Shown here: piece after piece, positions 44,422 through 56,387 of the stretch
How the letters are laid out: each line of letters starts with the position of its first letter
Numbering within the stretch: the first letter of the stretch is position 1
Source of the DNA: Tetracentron sinense
Lineage: Eukaryota; Streptophyta; Magnoliopsida; Trochodendrales; Trochodendraceae
Direction: 5' to 3'
Length of the DNA: 64,000 bases
NCBI GenBank assembly: GCA_015143295.1
Contig: CM026574.1
Span: 11,534,938 to 11,598,937 of the forward strand
Notes under the pieces: generated by a model
What the model saw: the letters and a program-made list of their open reading frames with translations, nothing else
What the model was told of the DNA's origin: nothing
Databases searched by the model: none
Program-made: the position numbers and the translations under genes

Positions 44422-44912
44422 CAAATTCGAAATTTATGTGGCATATGATGGTTTTGCATTGTACTTCAAAACATAATTAAATCTTTTTAAGATTCGTGTC
44501 AAATTCTTGGGTCGAGTAAATGTGGGGCGAGTTAACCCTTGTATGGAAGGAGAGAATAAATACACATAGAATCCATGAAGAGTGAAGACATACGATTGCA
44601 AGAGGAAGATGAATAAAAAACTATTTACTACTGGGAGCAAGTTTCTAAGTAAGTCTTTCCAACTATATCAACAAAAAACCTAAAGAAAATTAAGGGAAGC
44701 CTTAGCATTATAACGTGTAATAAGAACAGAAAGGCTTCTCTCAAAGAGGAGTGCTATACATTTAATTAGTCACCCCTAATGCACTCTCTCCTTTCCAATC
44801 AAAAAGACAAAGGATTTTGTCTAGTAAGACTTATTGGTCCTACCATAAAATTCTTGTCTTTTTACTTAGCAAAGTCCTCAAAAGTTTTAGAGGAAACATT
44901 TGTTGAGTTTGT
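43708..44912. other. CHX15 downstream region, no gene seen
   Basis: Likely CHX15 3' UTR next to 44912. Otherwise no gene; an (AT)n microsatellite lies at 44383-44418. Confidence 0.5.
44383..44418. repeat. (AT)n microsatellite
   Basis: About 18 AT units. Confidence 0.9.
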
Positions 44913-47849
44913 TTAGGAACCGAGGCCGGGGGAGTTCCACCCCGCACCGTAGCCGTTGGTCTGCTCTCTCTGTGGCATGGTCATGGGTGGAGTACCACCG
45001 CTCACCCAAGGCGGCCGCCTGGTCCCACTGTGTGTGCTGTTGTATTGTTCATTCTGCTGTGCCGGGCTAACCGGCGTTCCAACCCCATCTCCCTGCGGCC
45101 CCCCCACAAACTGCTGCACCACTAGTACCGATATTGTCGCGGCAAAATCCGATGATGCCAACAAGTCCCCAATGGCACCCAACTCCGGGCACTCACTCCA
45201 GTCGGTGAGCCCGGCCGTGAGAGGCGATATCATGCCTTGTCCTCTCCCTACTATGTAGAGATCATGGATGCTGTCCATGGACCTTATAGTTCCCACAGTC
45301 TCCTCCCCATTGTTCACCACCTTCTCTGTATATACAATAGACTCATCACTCACGTTCTTGAGCCTGAAATCACTAATAAACCCATCATCTAACTGCTTCT
45401 CTCTCTCATTATCTGTTATAACTGTCAAGATCCTCTGGTCATTGGAATCACTTGTAGGTTTCAACTTGGGCTGTGCTGCCTCATCCCCAGGAAGGAAGCG
45501 CAGCACCGTAAGGCTAATCCCTGGATGCTCGGACATCCTCCATGCATATGATAATGCCTCTCGGTCATCCGGGCCGCCGAAAAAGAGAACGGCAATGTGG
45601 TGGGAAACATGGTTAGCGGCCACCCGCGAGGACCCACCAAGGCCCCGGTCGACGAGTATGCCGACGGAGCAAGGGGAATTTGCCAAGACATTCTGGTTTA
45701 CTGTCCGAAAGGCCGGGTTGGTAGCTTCCATGCCACCATCCACGGTCTGTTGCTTATGAAAAGGGAGGACAATGAAGGCAACACGCTTGTCGTCTGCAAC
45801 ATTACAGATATCCTCGTGCATTGTGGAGTAAGGGGAAATGGCAGTGAGGGGCTGAACGGAGACGCTTCCTGCGTGCTGTTCATAGTTCTCGAATGCGTTC
45901 ACGATGTGATCTGACTGAGCCTGGGTGCGGTTGAGCGCCGGACGGCCTGACTTGCGGCGGGTGTTGTGGACAATAAGCATGGCCGAGGCACGGCCAGTGA
46001 GCTCCACCAAGTGTAGCGGGTAGACGCAAATTGGGGACCTCTTGGTGGGGTGAGAGGCCTCTAGGAGGTTGATGATGGTTGGAACATTACGAGGAGTGTG
46101 AATGCATGCCAGTATCCGGAGCTCCGCTTCGGCTTCCGCCGGATTCGACCTCTGAATTGTCCGCCGCTTGTACGGTACAAACCGCCTTGCCGGCTTGTAA
46201 ATAAAGGTTACAATTGGCACGATCATGGCTGTCATAACCACAGCTACAATCACCATTATTGCGAATGCTTCATCATTTAAGACCTTCTGGTCTTTCCCAA
46301 CATTGAGGACGATCATTTCCACTAGGCCTTTGCTGTTCATGAGCAATCCTAGAGCAACCCCTTCTCGAAATGGCATCTTATAGTAGAGAGCAATAAGGAG
46401 AGTACCAGCTACTTTTCCAGCACAGGCCAGGACCACGATGAGCACTAGGAGTCCCCAAGTTGAAGATCCCTGGATTGCCCCTATATCGGTCCTAAGCCCG
46501 CTAATGGCGAAGAAGAGTGGTAGCAACAGCCCCGACACGAAATCCTCGAGCTTTTCTATCAGGATTACTCCGAGCGGTCCGTTTGGTATGACTAGGCCGA
46601 AGACGAAAGCTCCGAACACAGAATGAGTACCAATGGCGTCGGTGATGAAACCACAGACCATGACCCCAGTAAGGATCAAACATATGTAGAATTCATTGAA
46701 GTTTTCACCCTCTGGGTTTCGGCGAATGATCCAGGAAATGGCGGGGCGGATGACAAAGATGCAGATGACCACGAAGACGGCGCTAGACAAGATCACCCAG
46801 AGGGAAGCTAGTGGGGGGTCAGATTTGTTCTCGGCCAAGGCAATGGCTAAAGCCAGAAGAACCCAAGCGCACATATCATTCACAATGGCAGAAGACATTG
46901 CTATTCTTCCAAGATCTGTGTTGAGCAGTTTGAGCTCTGCGAGGATGCGAGCAAGAACAGGAAAGGCTGTCACAGAAAGGGCTACTCCGACGAAGAGGAG
47001 GAAAGTGCCACCCCCAATGTCTGCACCTAGCCCTGGGTACGCCCATAAGGCTACGGAAGACCCTATGATGAATGGCAAAATCATGCCTGCTACTGCAATG
47101 CTCAACGCCTTCTTTCCGGTGCGTCGTATCACCGAGAGGTCCATCTCTACCCCTACCAGGAACAAGAAGTAGAGGAGCCCCACATTTGCCATTGTTTCTA
47201 GCACCATTACACTCCTCAATGGAAACACTGTGTTCGCGAATTTCTCGCTTCTTCCCATCAATGATGGACCCAACATTACTCCACCCTGTGCATATATGGT
47301 TCATTCATTATATTAGCCATTCATTCATTCATTCATTATATTAGCCATCAAGTAGCTAGCTAGCTTAGATGGAATTGAAATGGTGGTGATCAGGAATTTT
47401 AATTATATATATGTATATATATATATAGCCTTCGAGGCAAGGACTAGTCCCTTTGGGTATCTGCACCTACCCATTCGGAATTTTCCTTTCAGATACCAAG
47501 GCAAGTCGAGGAGTAATGGGAGTTGAACACATGACCACGCTAGCCAACCGCACCAACCCCACTGGTGGGTTGATCAGGAATTTATATATATATATATACA
47601 CACACACGTACTTACAAGGATCTCGGAGATGACGCGGGGTTGGCCGAGGGGTTTGAGGACGAAGACGAAAACGCGAGTGGTAACAACCACAAGGGTTAGC
47701 TGCAAGATGAAGAGGGGGAGCGAGTAATCCAAAGGGCTGTCACCCTGCCAGATCCCATTTGTGGTTATCATTGTTGGTGCGTAACACACGATTGAGCTTT
47801 CTGTTTTGTTCGCGCTTGACGCTAACCCTACTCCTTTGGTGGCTGCCAT
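44913..47849 (-). CDS. CHX15: CHX15-type cation/H+ antiporter (CPA2 family)
   Basis: Two exons, complement(47616..47849, 44913..47285), encode 868 residues, a normal CHX length. Exon 1 (78 codons) ends ...GQPRVISEIL and exon 2 opens GGVMLGPSLMGR; the intron has GTAAGT and CACAG borders and the join is in frame. Residues about 40-440 are a chain of hydrophobic segments forming the Na+/H+-exchanger domain, with LSVTAFPVLARILAELKLL and the Asn-Asp pair near residue 215 (IVNDMCAW). The hydrophilic C-terminal half carries conserved CHX blocks (HTPRNVPTIINLLEASHPTK, VLFFGGPDDREALSYAWRM, TDWSECPELGAIGDLLASSD). These blocks are closest, from memory, to Arabidopsis CHX15, a K+ or pH-linked exchanger of endomembranes or plasma membrane. 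The longer start is preferred because CYAPTMITTNGIWQGD aligns with the usual CHX leader. No frame damage; probably functional. Confidence 0.95.
47286..47615 (-). other. CHX15 intron, with tRNA-like SINE remnant
   Basis: 330-bp GT-AG intron with TA-rich tracts. On the minus strand at about 47570-47430 it reads like a tRNA-derived SINE: an A-box-like GGTGCGGTTGGCTAGCGTGG, then a B-box-like TGTTCAACTCCC about 30 nt on, followed by a tail toward the acceptor side. The SINE call rests on those two boxes only. Confidence 0.5.
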
Positions 47850-47871
47850 TTTTTTCTATTTACGACCTCTT

Positions 47872-47900
47872 CCACCACCACCACCACCACCACCACCACC
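47872..47900 (-). repeat. (GGT)n microsatellite in CHX15 5' leader
   Basis: Nine to ten GGT (CCA on the plus strand) units lie 23 bp upstream of the CHX15 start codon, in the likely 5' UTR. Variable length between individuals is expected for such a tract. Confidence 0.9.
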
Positions 47901-47913
47901 GATCCTGGTCACC

Positions 47914-47920
47914 CTATATA
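47914..47920 (-). promoter_or_regulatory. Possible TATA box of CHX15
   Basis: The minus strand reads GGTATATAGGG here, 65-70 bp upstream of the ATG. A TATA box at this spot would put transcription start inside the GGT repeat. Position and sequence fit, but nothing else confirms it. Confidence 0.35.
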
Positions 47921-48755
47921 CCTTGTGTTTGATTCACCTTCAACAATATTCAAAAGAAAAGAAAATGAAGATCTAGCCATGAAAAGAGAGACCAGATGAA
48001 GAAAGGCTTGAGACTGTACTAATGGGACATTGAGATTCTTGTTTTTTTTTTTTCCCTTAGAAAGATGGATTAATGGTGTAAGAGAGAGGGAAAGGAGGGT
48101 TAGGTTGGTTTAGGTGTTTGACCGACCCATCTGGGGCTCTTTTTTTGCTATTGCATGTGTGGTCTGTTTATTCTCATTTCTAGGGATTCGGTTTTCTGTT
48201 ATTTTAAGAATCTCTTCTTCACCAACAAACTCCCTATTTTCTTGTAAATGCACCATCTCTGGTTCTTCAATTTCATTGAAAAAAATTCAGTATAAAGAAA
48301 ACGGAATACTATTGATAGACTTGAAAGGTTTACAAGAACCAAACACGTTTTAAATAGATAATTCAATGTTCTAGAAGAAAACCTCAAGAAATTCAAATCT
48401 AATTTAATATTATTTAATCTAATCAATTTAAATTCAAATCACCTTGTTCAGATTAAGTGTCAATTTATTATCACAAAGATCTCTTGCAAAACTTGCCTCT
48501 ATCAATACCTCCCTGCTAATTTCAAGAAAATGCACGTTTTCAAGGAATTCGAATGGACAACAGTGCTCAATGTTGCGTTGTTGCTCGGTTGTGTCTGAAA
48601 AACACGTGAGGCCCATCCTTTGTTGTTGTGGGGCCTACCCTGTGGAATATGGGATTCATTTTTTGCACACCAGTGGGCAACATCGAGTGTTGTTGCCCAT
48701 CCGAACTCATTTTCAAGTAACCCATATAAAATCCAATGGAGTGCTAACCCCACTC
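47921..48755. other. CHX15 upstream region
   Basis: Probable promoter side of CHX15. No further gene. Open frames at 48444-48932 and the opposite strand show no known motif before the LINE tail begins. Confidence 0.45.
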
Positions 48756-49231
48756 TCCCAATATTGCACTCTCTTCGTCCTTTTTGGGCAAGGAGACAAA
48801 ATTTTTGTGACATATTGTGGCTTTGCAAAGGGTATCACTCTCGCCAGAGATCAAGGTATCCAATATTTAATCATCGCCACAGATTCCTTCGGGGTTTACT
48901 GGTGCATCTCCAACAAAAATAACCCTCCTTGATATCTTAAAAATTTGGTCATTTCAACAAGAAAATCGTTAGCTGCTTTTAAGCATTTGATATCCTGTAC
49001 ATCTGCCGTGAATCCAATGGGGCATATTTTAGCAAAGTTTAACAATGCTACTATCTCTATAGTCTTCTCTGCTCGAGACTTGTCTCCTGATCTTATTGAT
49101 CTTGTTAATATTGTAGAGAGGGACAATCAAGGATGTAAATATTAACGTTTTGTAATACCCTTTTAATACATCTGATAGGAGTCCGCCTAAACCCAGCTTA
49201 CCCTCCCCAAAAAAAAAAAAAAAAAAAAAAA
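48756..49231 (+). pseudogene. L1-type LINE 3' end with RNase H remnant
   Basis: Reads GITLARDQGIQYLIIATDSF, then VYWCISNKNNPP, NPMGHILAKFNNATI and ends TCCGCCTAAACCCAGCTTAC followed by about 24 A. This matches the RNase H part and tail of RNase H-bearing plant L1 elements (compare LINE 4 and the retroposon at 11.8 kb). 5'-truncated, on the opposite strand from CHX15. Confidence 0.75.
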
Positions 49232-50466
49232 AGGGTTAACCGATACCTCGTCATAGAACGTGTTAAGTTAGGACAGGAAAATTTAGTGTCTTGAAATTAT
49301 ATGCAGTGTATAATTTTATATGTTGCATATAAAATGCTAAAACCCTAATTTTTTTATGCCCCATGAAGTGGTTGATCTCGCTGGGGAGATCAAGGGAGCT
49401 GATCGAGACCGTATGATCAAATCAATCAGATGGTGACCGTCCCATTGACCCAGACCGCGATGGTGTCTCTTGGGCTATCAACCAATTAAAGGGTGTGTGG
49501 GCAAGTTCAATGAACCCAGCCGGTACAGTGGAGGTGGTCTCAGGCACAAGGACTGAGACCTAAGTGACCAAGCCTACACCCGACCAGACTAGACCATATA
49601 GTCTAGTCATATTAATTTAGTCTACAAGGACCATTAATCATGTAATTCAAATCCATCAAGACCGTTTATCTAGGAAAGACTACAAGGACTTGTCAATCAG
49701 ACCACATAGGGTGGTCCAATTGCGAGTCTCTGATCTAATCAGATACCATCCCTGTCCAAATAGGCAAGGAATAGGAAAACTACATCTGTTTGGAGACAGA
49801 GGATGTGAATTTCAAATCGAAATTGAAACATGGCATGTGTAGACTAATATCTGTCACTATATTGTCAAGAAGAAAATTGAATTAGGTACAACCTTGTAGT
49901 CAAACAGATTTGAGAACATCTACCAGATTAGGGGTATTCGTGTAACCAAACAGCAACCTAGATTAGTCCTAAGCAGAATAGAGAAGACTAATCAAATATC
50001 TAAGAGTGGAACACCAAAGACTTGTACCCAAACAAGTCAGAAATAACAGAGTTATCAAAGAAAATTAAATTTATTTCAAAGGGAGAAGTGGAATAAGTTC
50101 CGCCTTTTCCAAGTAGTTGGAATTGGAGCTAGGAAGGACTTGCAACCAAATAGTTCAAGAAAAGATAAAAACTATCTATAACCAAACAACCTAAAAAAAA
50201 CTCCGGGTACTATTACCAATCAATCTAAAAGGAGAGAGGATCAAGTCCATATAAGATGTAACCAGGCAAATAAGACGGATAAAGTTGAACGTACAACCAA
50301 ACACTGTAAGTGTCAGTTAAAGGTATATTCGATCTAGAATACAATAATATGTAGGGTCTAGTGTTTCCAAACAAGAACTAAAGGGTCAGGAAATGGAAAA
50401 GGCTGTGTAAGAATAGACCAAAAACAAATTCTATATTTTCTATATTATTTTAGAAATCCTTTAAGC
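49232..50466. other. Intergenic, nothing recognised
   Basis: No gene or transposon ends. Recurrent short words (for example ACCAAACA-type at 49950, 50030, 50180, 50300) are noticeable but do not form a clear array. Confidence 0.4.
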
Positions 50467-50592
50467 TATGTTTGGTTGTCGCGAAAATATGGAAAAGAAA
50501 AGAAAATTTTGAATTTATAATACAATTTTTGGTTAAGTTTTGTCTCATTTTCTTTTCCATGTTTTTACTTATTTTCTCGGCAACCAAACATA
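50467..50592. mobile_element. Short hairpin MITE
   Basis: 126 bp, ends TATGTTTGGTTGTCGCGAAA and, inverted, TATGTTTGGTTGCCGAGAAA, with complementary AAAGAAAATT/AATTTTCTTTTCC arms. 50593-50937 has no recognised feature. Confidence 0.65.
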
Positions 50593-50945
50593 AGGAAATG
50601 GGTTAGGTACAGCCGTATTCCACAAAGTGAAAGCTTATAAAGACAGATTGGAGGGAATCCAAGTTAAATTAATTCCTATAAATAGTGCTGTCATTTCTCT
50701 TCCACCGTGAGAGTCTTCGATTATCTTCAGAAAAAACTTCAACAAAGTACCTCTTAGTTGAATGATTCATCAATTCATTTACATATTTTTTTTATAGTAG
50801 TCATTGGTGTGCAAGATTAATTTCTTAGAAATTAATGGACAAATTGAAGATTTATTTCCTTTTTTGGAGCATAATAATAATATCTACAAGAAACCAAAAG
50901 AGGAAGTAGTGTAAGCAAGTATATCCTGACCAGCTTTATTGTAGA

Positions 50946-51204
50946 CAGGGGCGGAGCCAGGATTCTCTTGTAGGGGGAAATTTTTTTTTGGGGCCAAGTT
51001 CATGGGACATCGCCTCTGTTTGTGTCCGTTTTGTTAAGAAAATATTTTTTTCTCAAAATTTCAGGGGGGGCTAGAGCTCCCCGTCCTCTGGCTCCGCCCC
51101 TTTCCTAGGCTACACCCTTATTATTGCTATAGTAAAAAAAATATTCAAAATTTCAGGGGGGTGGGGGGCTGAGCCCCCCCTGGCCCCATGTGGCTCTGCC
51201 AGTG
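50946..51204. mobile_element. hAT-type MITE with 8-bp target duplication
   Basis: 259 bp, flanked by ATTGTAGA (50938-50945 and 51205-51212). Begins CAGGGGCGGAGCCAG and ends TGGCTCTGCCAGTG. Inside, AAAATTTCAGGGGGG occurs twice and an inner CTGGCTCCGCCCCT looks like an older end, so part of the element is duplicated. Confidence 0.8.
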
Positions 51205-51212
51205 ATTGTAGA

Positions 51213-51612
51213 CATTAATTTCTATAATTAAAATGAAGCAGGCATTGGAACTATATTTCTTATGTCAGCTAAGAAAAACATGGAAGCCTAACTTATCTTC
51301 TTTTTTTTTCTCTTTTTAAAAAAAAATTATGGGTGGATATAGAATTTTAAGAGTTTGTGAATTAAGGTTTCTGTAATTTTGAAGAAGTCGAGGATTTGAG
51401 TCTTTGGAACCTAGAACTAAAGTTTTAAGAACTCTTTCCGAATTGCAGGTGAATTAATCTCTAAAGCACTCTTCTTAATTTCCTTCACTATTTGAAGGGA
51501 CTCAATGTATTATTGCTGATTTGTTAGCACAATGTCAATGTGATTGTTAAGCAAATTGAAACAAAATTTTTATATTGCTAAAACTAATTAAGTGTTTACA
51601 TCTAAATAGAGC
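51213..51612. other. Intergenic, nothing recognised
   Basis: AT-rich; no feature seen. Confidence 0.5.
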
Positions 51613-51878
51613 TTTAAAATAGGGAAAATACGGCATTGGACCCTTATTTTTGAAGAAACCTGGAAATAGGCTCCTCTTTTAGGGACTTATTTTTGTAGGC
51701 TCCCACGCATGCAAGCCACGAGCACGTGCTTTCCCTTATGTTTTTCTTTCCAAAATACCCTTCTCTTTGTTTGTTCCCCAAACTTTTCGTTGCCACTGTC
51801 ATAAACCCTTCGTAAACCCCAAACTTGAAAAAGGGGCATCATATTGATGATGAAGAAGAAGAAGAAGTCCTTTGTTAC

Positions 51879-54104
51879 TGTAGTGACCCTAATTTAAATT
51901 CAATACACTCAAGGGTAAATTGGTAAATTACACCATGAGGGTAACTTAGTAATTGATATTTTGGTGTTTAGTCATATGGGTAACCTTGGTGGGGTAGGGT
52001 TAATCCAATGATTTAATTTAATGAGTTAAATTTATTAAATCTAGGTTAAAAGCAAACAGACCTTAGTGGGGATATATTAGTAATTTCCTATATGGAGTTC
52101 AGTATAAATAGATTTGTTTAACCTAATAGCCATATTTTTGCTAAACCTGAATTAGGAGAAGTGAGATACGATCGTTTGGGGAGGAGAGGAGGAAAGCGGC
52201 TGTTGAGTTTGAAATTCTGTCGGATCCGTGGAGAACCCGGTGATGGGAATTGAATCATCCAAGTTAGCATTGAAGCTCTCCTAAGCAATCAGCCTCTTGC
52301 ATTATTCTCGAAATCAAATCTACAGGTAAATGAATATTTCTATAGTTTAGATGTAGGGTGTGTTGTGATCACACAATACTTTTAATGTGTAATTTCTTCT
52401 TGTGTTAATGATTGTGTGTATGAAAATATGCTAGATCGAATAAATATTTTATACAAATATTATTCTGATTTATTAAATATGTTATGAGTGATTTTAATAA
52501 ATGATAAAATAATATATTAGATTTTAGGGAAGAAAATATAAGAGATCTAGGAGATTAAAATTAGTGATTTTCGGAATTGAGTTAATTTAAATGAGATTTA
52601 TTCAGTTTTAGTATTTGGGTCATAACTTTATGACATTAAGTCCGATTTTGGTCTGATAGTACATTGTTTCGAAAAGCTCGAAAAGATCTACAACTTTTGT
52701 GAAGAAAGTTTTCCTAAAATCAATATTTTTGTGGGTCAAAACCCTAGTTGAAAATCAAAAACGGGAAAAAGGGATATTTTTCACATTAATTTTCCTAAAA
52801 TACTTTAATTAAATGTATATATTATTTGAGTGTGAAAATATTGTTTTGTTGAGATTCCTTTATAACTAATTAGTTAGTTTGTTAGATGGTTGAAAGATAC
52901 ATCTAACAAATTTAAATAATTAGTTATTAAATAATTTGTTAGTAATTTGACTTATATTTTATTAGATAATTTGTTAGGTAGTTGAAAGATACCCCTAACA
53001 AACTTAACTAATTAGTTACTAACCAATTGATTAGTAACTGAGCTCATTTATGATAGTATAAGGGTTTTATTAAACTCACTAGCATAAAAGAGTTTTTCCA
53101 AGCTCTTGGGGGTTTGTGAAACCCTGAACCCCATTATCATGGGAGATTGAGAATTTGTAGGATTATAAATATGTGATATTTATAACTAAAGTTTCAGTTG
53201 CAGGAACACAGCTGATACCCGTTTTGAAATAAAGTATGTTATGTCTGCCTAGATATTAATTGTAAATTATAGCATTGTAGATTTTAATTATGAATTATGA
53301 TGTTGACTGTTATAACTATCTTTTAATGTTTTGCTATATTTTCTTAATAGTTGGAATTCATCTTCTAAAATAATGGTGATTCAATAAACATTGTTTTAAC
53401 TTTGGTTAAGGGTCATTCAGGAGTAAATTGTATAAGACCTCCTTAAATTGATCATAGGGTGATGTTGTGTACCACCCAATAATGGTTTCAAGGTGGTGTA
53501 GAGTATCTACCCAGAAACAGAGGATTGAGTTGAATTGTGTAAGACAATCAATTCTCAGATGGGTGAACTGTGTGAGACCCAATGGATAGGGTAAGCTGTG
53601 TGAGACCCCAATGATTCTCTTGATCAATATGGTAAGTTGTGTAAGACCCCTATTTATCGGACTGAACCATAAGTAAAGACTTAATTGAATAATATGAATA
53701 ATTTGTTAGTCATCTTATTATATGAATTGTTAATGCATCTAAATTATAGTTGTATTCTCTTGTTGAGCTGTGGGCCCACCCTTGTTAATTCTTCTTTTTT
53801 AGGTAGTGATTAAAAAGAATAGGAATAGCTTTCGTTTGAGCAAGTGAGACCAGCCTTAAAGTTTTCTTCCCCATTAGAATGTGAGAGAACTGTAGTGAGG
53901 TAAACTATATAAAATTTTTGGATGATTTAGTTTTTGGGAGAATTCATGTTGTTGAGTCTTTTAGTTGTGCTGGTTATTTAAATCTGTTTAATGGAGTATT
54001 AAATGATTTTAATTTCCATTAATATTGGAATTTTATTTCTGGTTCACGCCTTGATATTTATACAAATATTAGTATTATTGTATATAAGTTTTTGGGGCGT
54101 GACA
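51879..54104 (+). repeat. Solo LTR, 2.2 kb, inside the MULE
   Basis: Begins TGTAGTGACCCTAAT and ends TTTTTGGGGCGTGACA, flanked by GTTAC (51874-51878, 54105-54109). The TG...CA borders, 5-bp duplication and absence of internal genes fit a solo LTR left by recombination of a Ty3-type retrotransposon. The strand is assigned from the usual polarity of such ends. Confidence 0.8.
53405..53660 (+). repeat. Diverged GTGTRAGACC repeats in the solo LTR
   Basis: Five to six spaced copies of GTAAGCTGTGTGAGACCCCA-like text (for example at 53430, 53530, 53565, 53590, 53632), spaced about 35-50 bp apart near the last part. Confidence 0.6.
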
Positions 54105-54244
54105 GTTACCCACAGAAATTGCAGGATTTGAAGGCCGAAGAAGAAGAAGTCCTTCGTTATCCACAAAAATCGCAGGAAGGCCAAAGAAGAAAAAGAAGTA
54201 TTTTTTCCCATTTATAGCCTGGTATCCAGCCACAGAGGGTAAAT

Positions 54245-55030
54245 GCTCATTTTCTAGATTTTTTCGAGATTTTTGCCCATAACAATAGCCATTTTGGACA
54301 TTTTGAGACATGACACTGCCCATTTTCGAGATTTTTGGTCATTACAGTTCTCATTTTCGAAATTTTTGGCCAGTATTTTCCTAAAATCTCGAAAATGGAC
54401 ATGTAATGGCTCAAAATATAGAAACCAGGCATGTTATGGCAAAAGTGTCGAAAATGGGATATGTAATGGCTCAAAATGTCGAAAATGACCACTGTTATGG
54501 GCAAAAATCTCGAAAATGGGTATTATAATGGCCAAAAATCTCGATAATGAGACCAGTATTTTCCCAAAATCTAAAAAATGAGACATGTAATGGCGCAAAA
54601 TCTCGAAAACCAGGTCTATTATGACAAAAATGTCGAATATGGGACATTTAATGGCTCAAAATATCCAAAATGGCCATTGTTATAGGCAAAAATCTCAAAA
54701 ATGGCCCCTGTTACCGAACATATGACAAAAATCTACAAGATCACAAAAATGATACAACTAATAAGTAAAAATTTCGAAAATGGGCACTGTCATGGCTAAA
54801 AATCTCGAAAATCACTTAAAAGCTTCTACAAAATCACGAAAATCTCTCTGAAAAAATACAAAAATCTCTTAAAAACCTCTACAAAATCACGAAATTTTCT
54901 TTAAAAACACTACAAAATCATGAAAATGACAACTAATAAGTAAAAATTTCGAAAATCTAAAAATGGGCACTGTCATGGCCATAAATCTCGAAAATGGGTA
55001 CTATCATGGCCAAAAATCTTGAAAAAGAGC
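54245..55030. repeat. Palindromic minisatellite with 183-bp higher-order repeat
   Basis: Units of roughly 40-45 bp built on AAAATCTCGAAAATGGGCAC and TGTTATGGC. A larger block beginning CAGTATTTTCC repeats at 54371 and 54554 (183 bp). From about 54250 to 54370 the units run in the opposite direction, so the array turns round near 54375. Confidence 0.8.
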
Positions 55031-55835
55031 ACTTTAAATACGGAAAAAAATACTTCTTCTTCTTCGGCCTTCCTGCGATTTATGTGGGTAACAAAGGGGT
55101 TCTTCTTCGTATTCTTCAATACGATGCCCCTTTTTCAAGTTTGGGGTTTACGAAGGGTTTACAACAGTGACAACGAAGAGTTTGGGGAACAAACAGGGAG
55201 AGGGGTATTTTGGAGAGAAAAACATAAGGGAAAGCACGTGCTTGTGGCTCACATGCGTGGGAGCCTATATAACTAAGTCCTTAAAAGAGGAGCCTATTTC
55301 CAGGTTTCTTCAAAAACAGGGGCCTAATTCCGTATTTTTCCCTTTAAAATATTCTATTGGTGTAGATTAACTACATGTCTGTAGCCTCATTTCGATTAGT
55401 AATGCAATTGGATTGTAAGAAGGAGCTTGTCTCTATAGCATAATATCGACAAATCTAGGAAAAAATAAAGCAACAAAATTAGAGGAAGCACAACAACTTC
55501 ATGGATGTGTTGATGGTTTGCAAATCTATCTATATCTATACTAAGGTAGAGTGTTTCTCCTTAGTAATGTCATATCGGACTCCTCTTTGAAGCCATGTCA
55601 TCTAATTAAAAAAATTAAAGTGGGGCCCACCTTTTTTCTATCCATTTGCTCTCTCCTGGTCTTCCCAGTTGGTCTCCCCAACAAAACACCCCCTCATCCA
55701 TTAATCTCTCTCTCCATTCGTCTTACATGTAATTGTAAGAGAAAAGAGATTAAGTTTTTTCACTTTCTTTTTCTGTTTTCTAATTTTTAAGTATAACCAA
55801 GTGTACTTAAAGAATACGTCTTTTCAATCTTTTTT

Positions 55836-56126
55836 AACGGAATAGGAGAGTCTTTGATAACTCTTCCTCCTCTATTCATATTATTCAAGCTCGTATCCAC
55901 CTCTTGATCTATGAATGAGAGTTACAGAATGGTGGGATGGATTTGGAAGTTGTGCTGGTATGAGGACGATCATAGATGAGGTCCCGCCAATTGTACTAGC
56001 GGATGACCAATTATGTTTCATTATTGTTACTTTGTTTATGCTACTGTAAACTTGTACTATATCATAGTTAACTTCTTGTATCTCTTTTCAATTAATATAT
56101 CTTTTTGATTATTGATAAAAAAAAAT
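55836..56126 (+). mobile_element. 5'-truncated L1 LINE tail with target duplication
   Basis: 291 bp ending in ATTGAT plus nine A, flanked by ATCTTTTTT (55827-55835, 56127-56135). It starts AACGGAATAGGAGAGT and matches the last part of LINE 2 (GGAATAGGAGAGTGTT..., 27610). Confidence 0.75.
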
Positions 56127-56137
56127 ATCTTTTTTTA

Positions 56138-56387
56138 GCGGACCCAGGGTTTCCATTATGTAATGAAATGACCAGTCCTCATTGGACAACGCCCTATTTT
56201 TAAACAAACACCAACTGTTGTTAAGATTCACTCACCCCTATGGTTAAGCAATCCAACCTTGGTTTTCACAAAAAAAAAACTAAAATTTTAATTTTAATTT
56301 TCTTAAACTTAATTAGGGTTAAAAGAGTGTTAAAAGGTGCGCAAGGACACACGGTAAGATAAGTAGCAGACCCATGGGTGGGTCCGC
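56138..56387. mobile_element. MITE with GCGGACCCA ends and TA duplication
   Basis: 250 bp, GCGGACCCAGGG at one end and inverted GCGGACCCACCC at the other, TA on both sides. The core carries the GTTAAGATTCACTCA / AACCTTGGTTTT sequence seen in several other repeats here. A TA duplication would fit Tc1/mariner-type MITEs, but the ends are not the usual Stowaway ends. Confidence 0.6.

Larger units (their letters stand above)
51622..55342. mobile_element. Mutator-like (MULE) non-autonomous element, 9-bp target duplication
   Basis: 3721 bp flanked by TTTAAAATA on both sides (51613-51621, 55343-55351). The inverted ends exceed 250 bp and start GGGAAAATACGG / GGGAAAAATACGG. The left end is cut by a solo LTR (51879-54104); beyond it the inverted repeat continues (ACCCACAGAAATTGCAGG...GAAGAAGAAG to about 54210). 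The core is a minisatellite. No transposase or captured gene was seen. Confidence 0.88.

Noticed and set aside
44956-47344. Several plus-strand open frames of 60-163 codons opposite CHX15
   Set aside because: Shadows of the GC-rich CHX15 coding sequence; no independent motifs.
54075-54504. ORFs in the MULE core
   Set aside because: Arise from minisatellite units; repetitive and without motifs.
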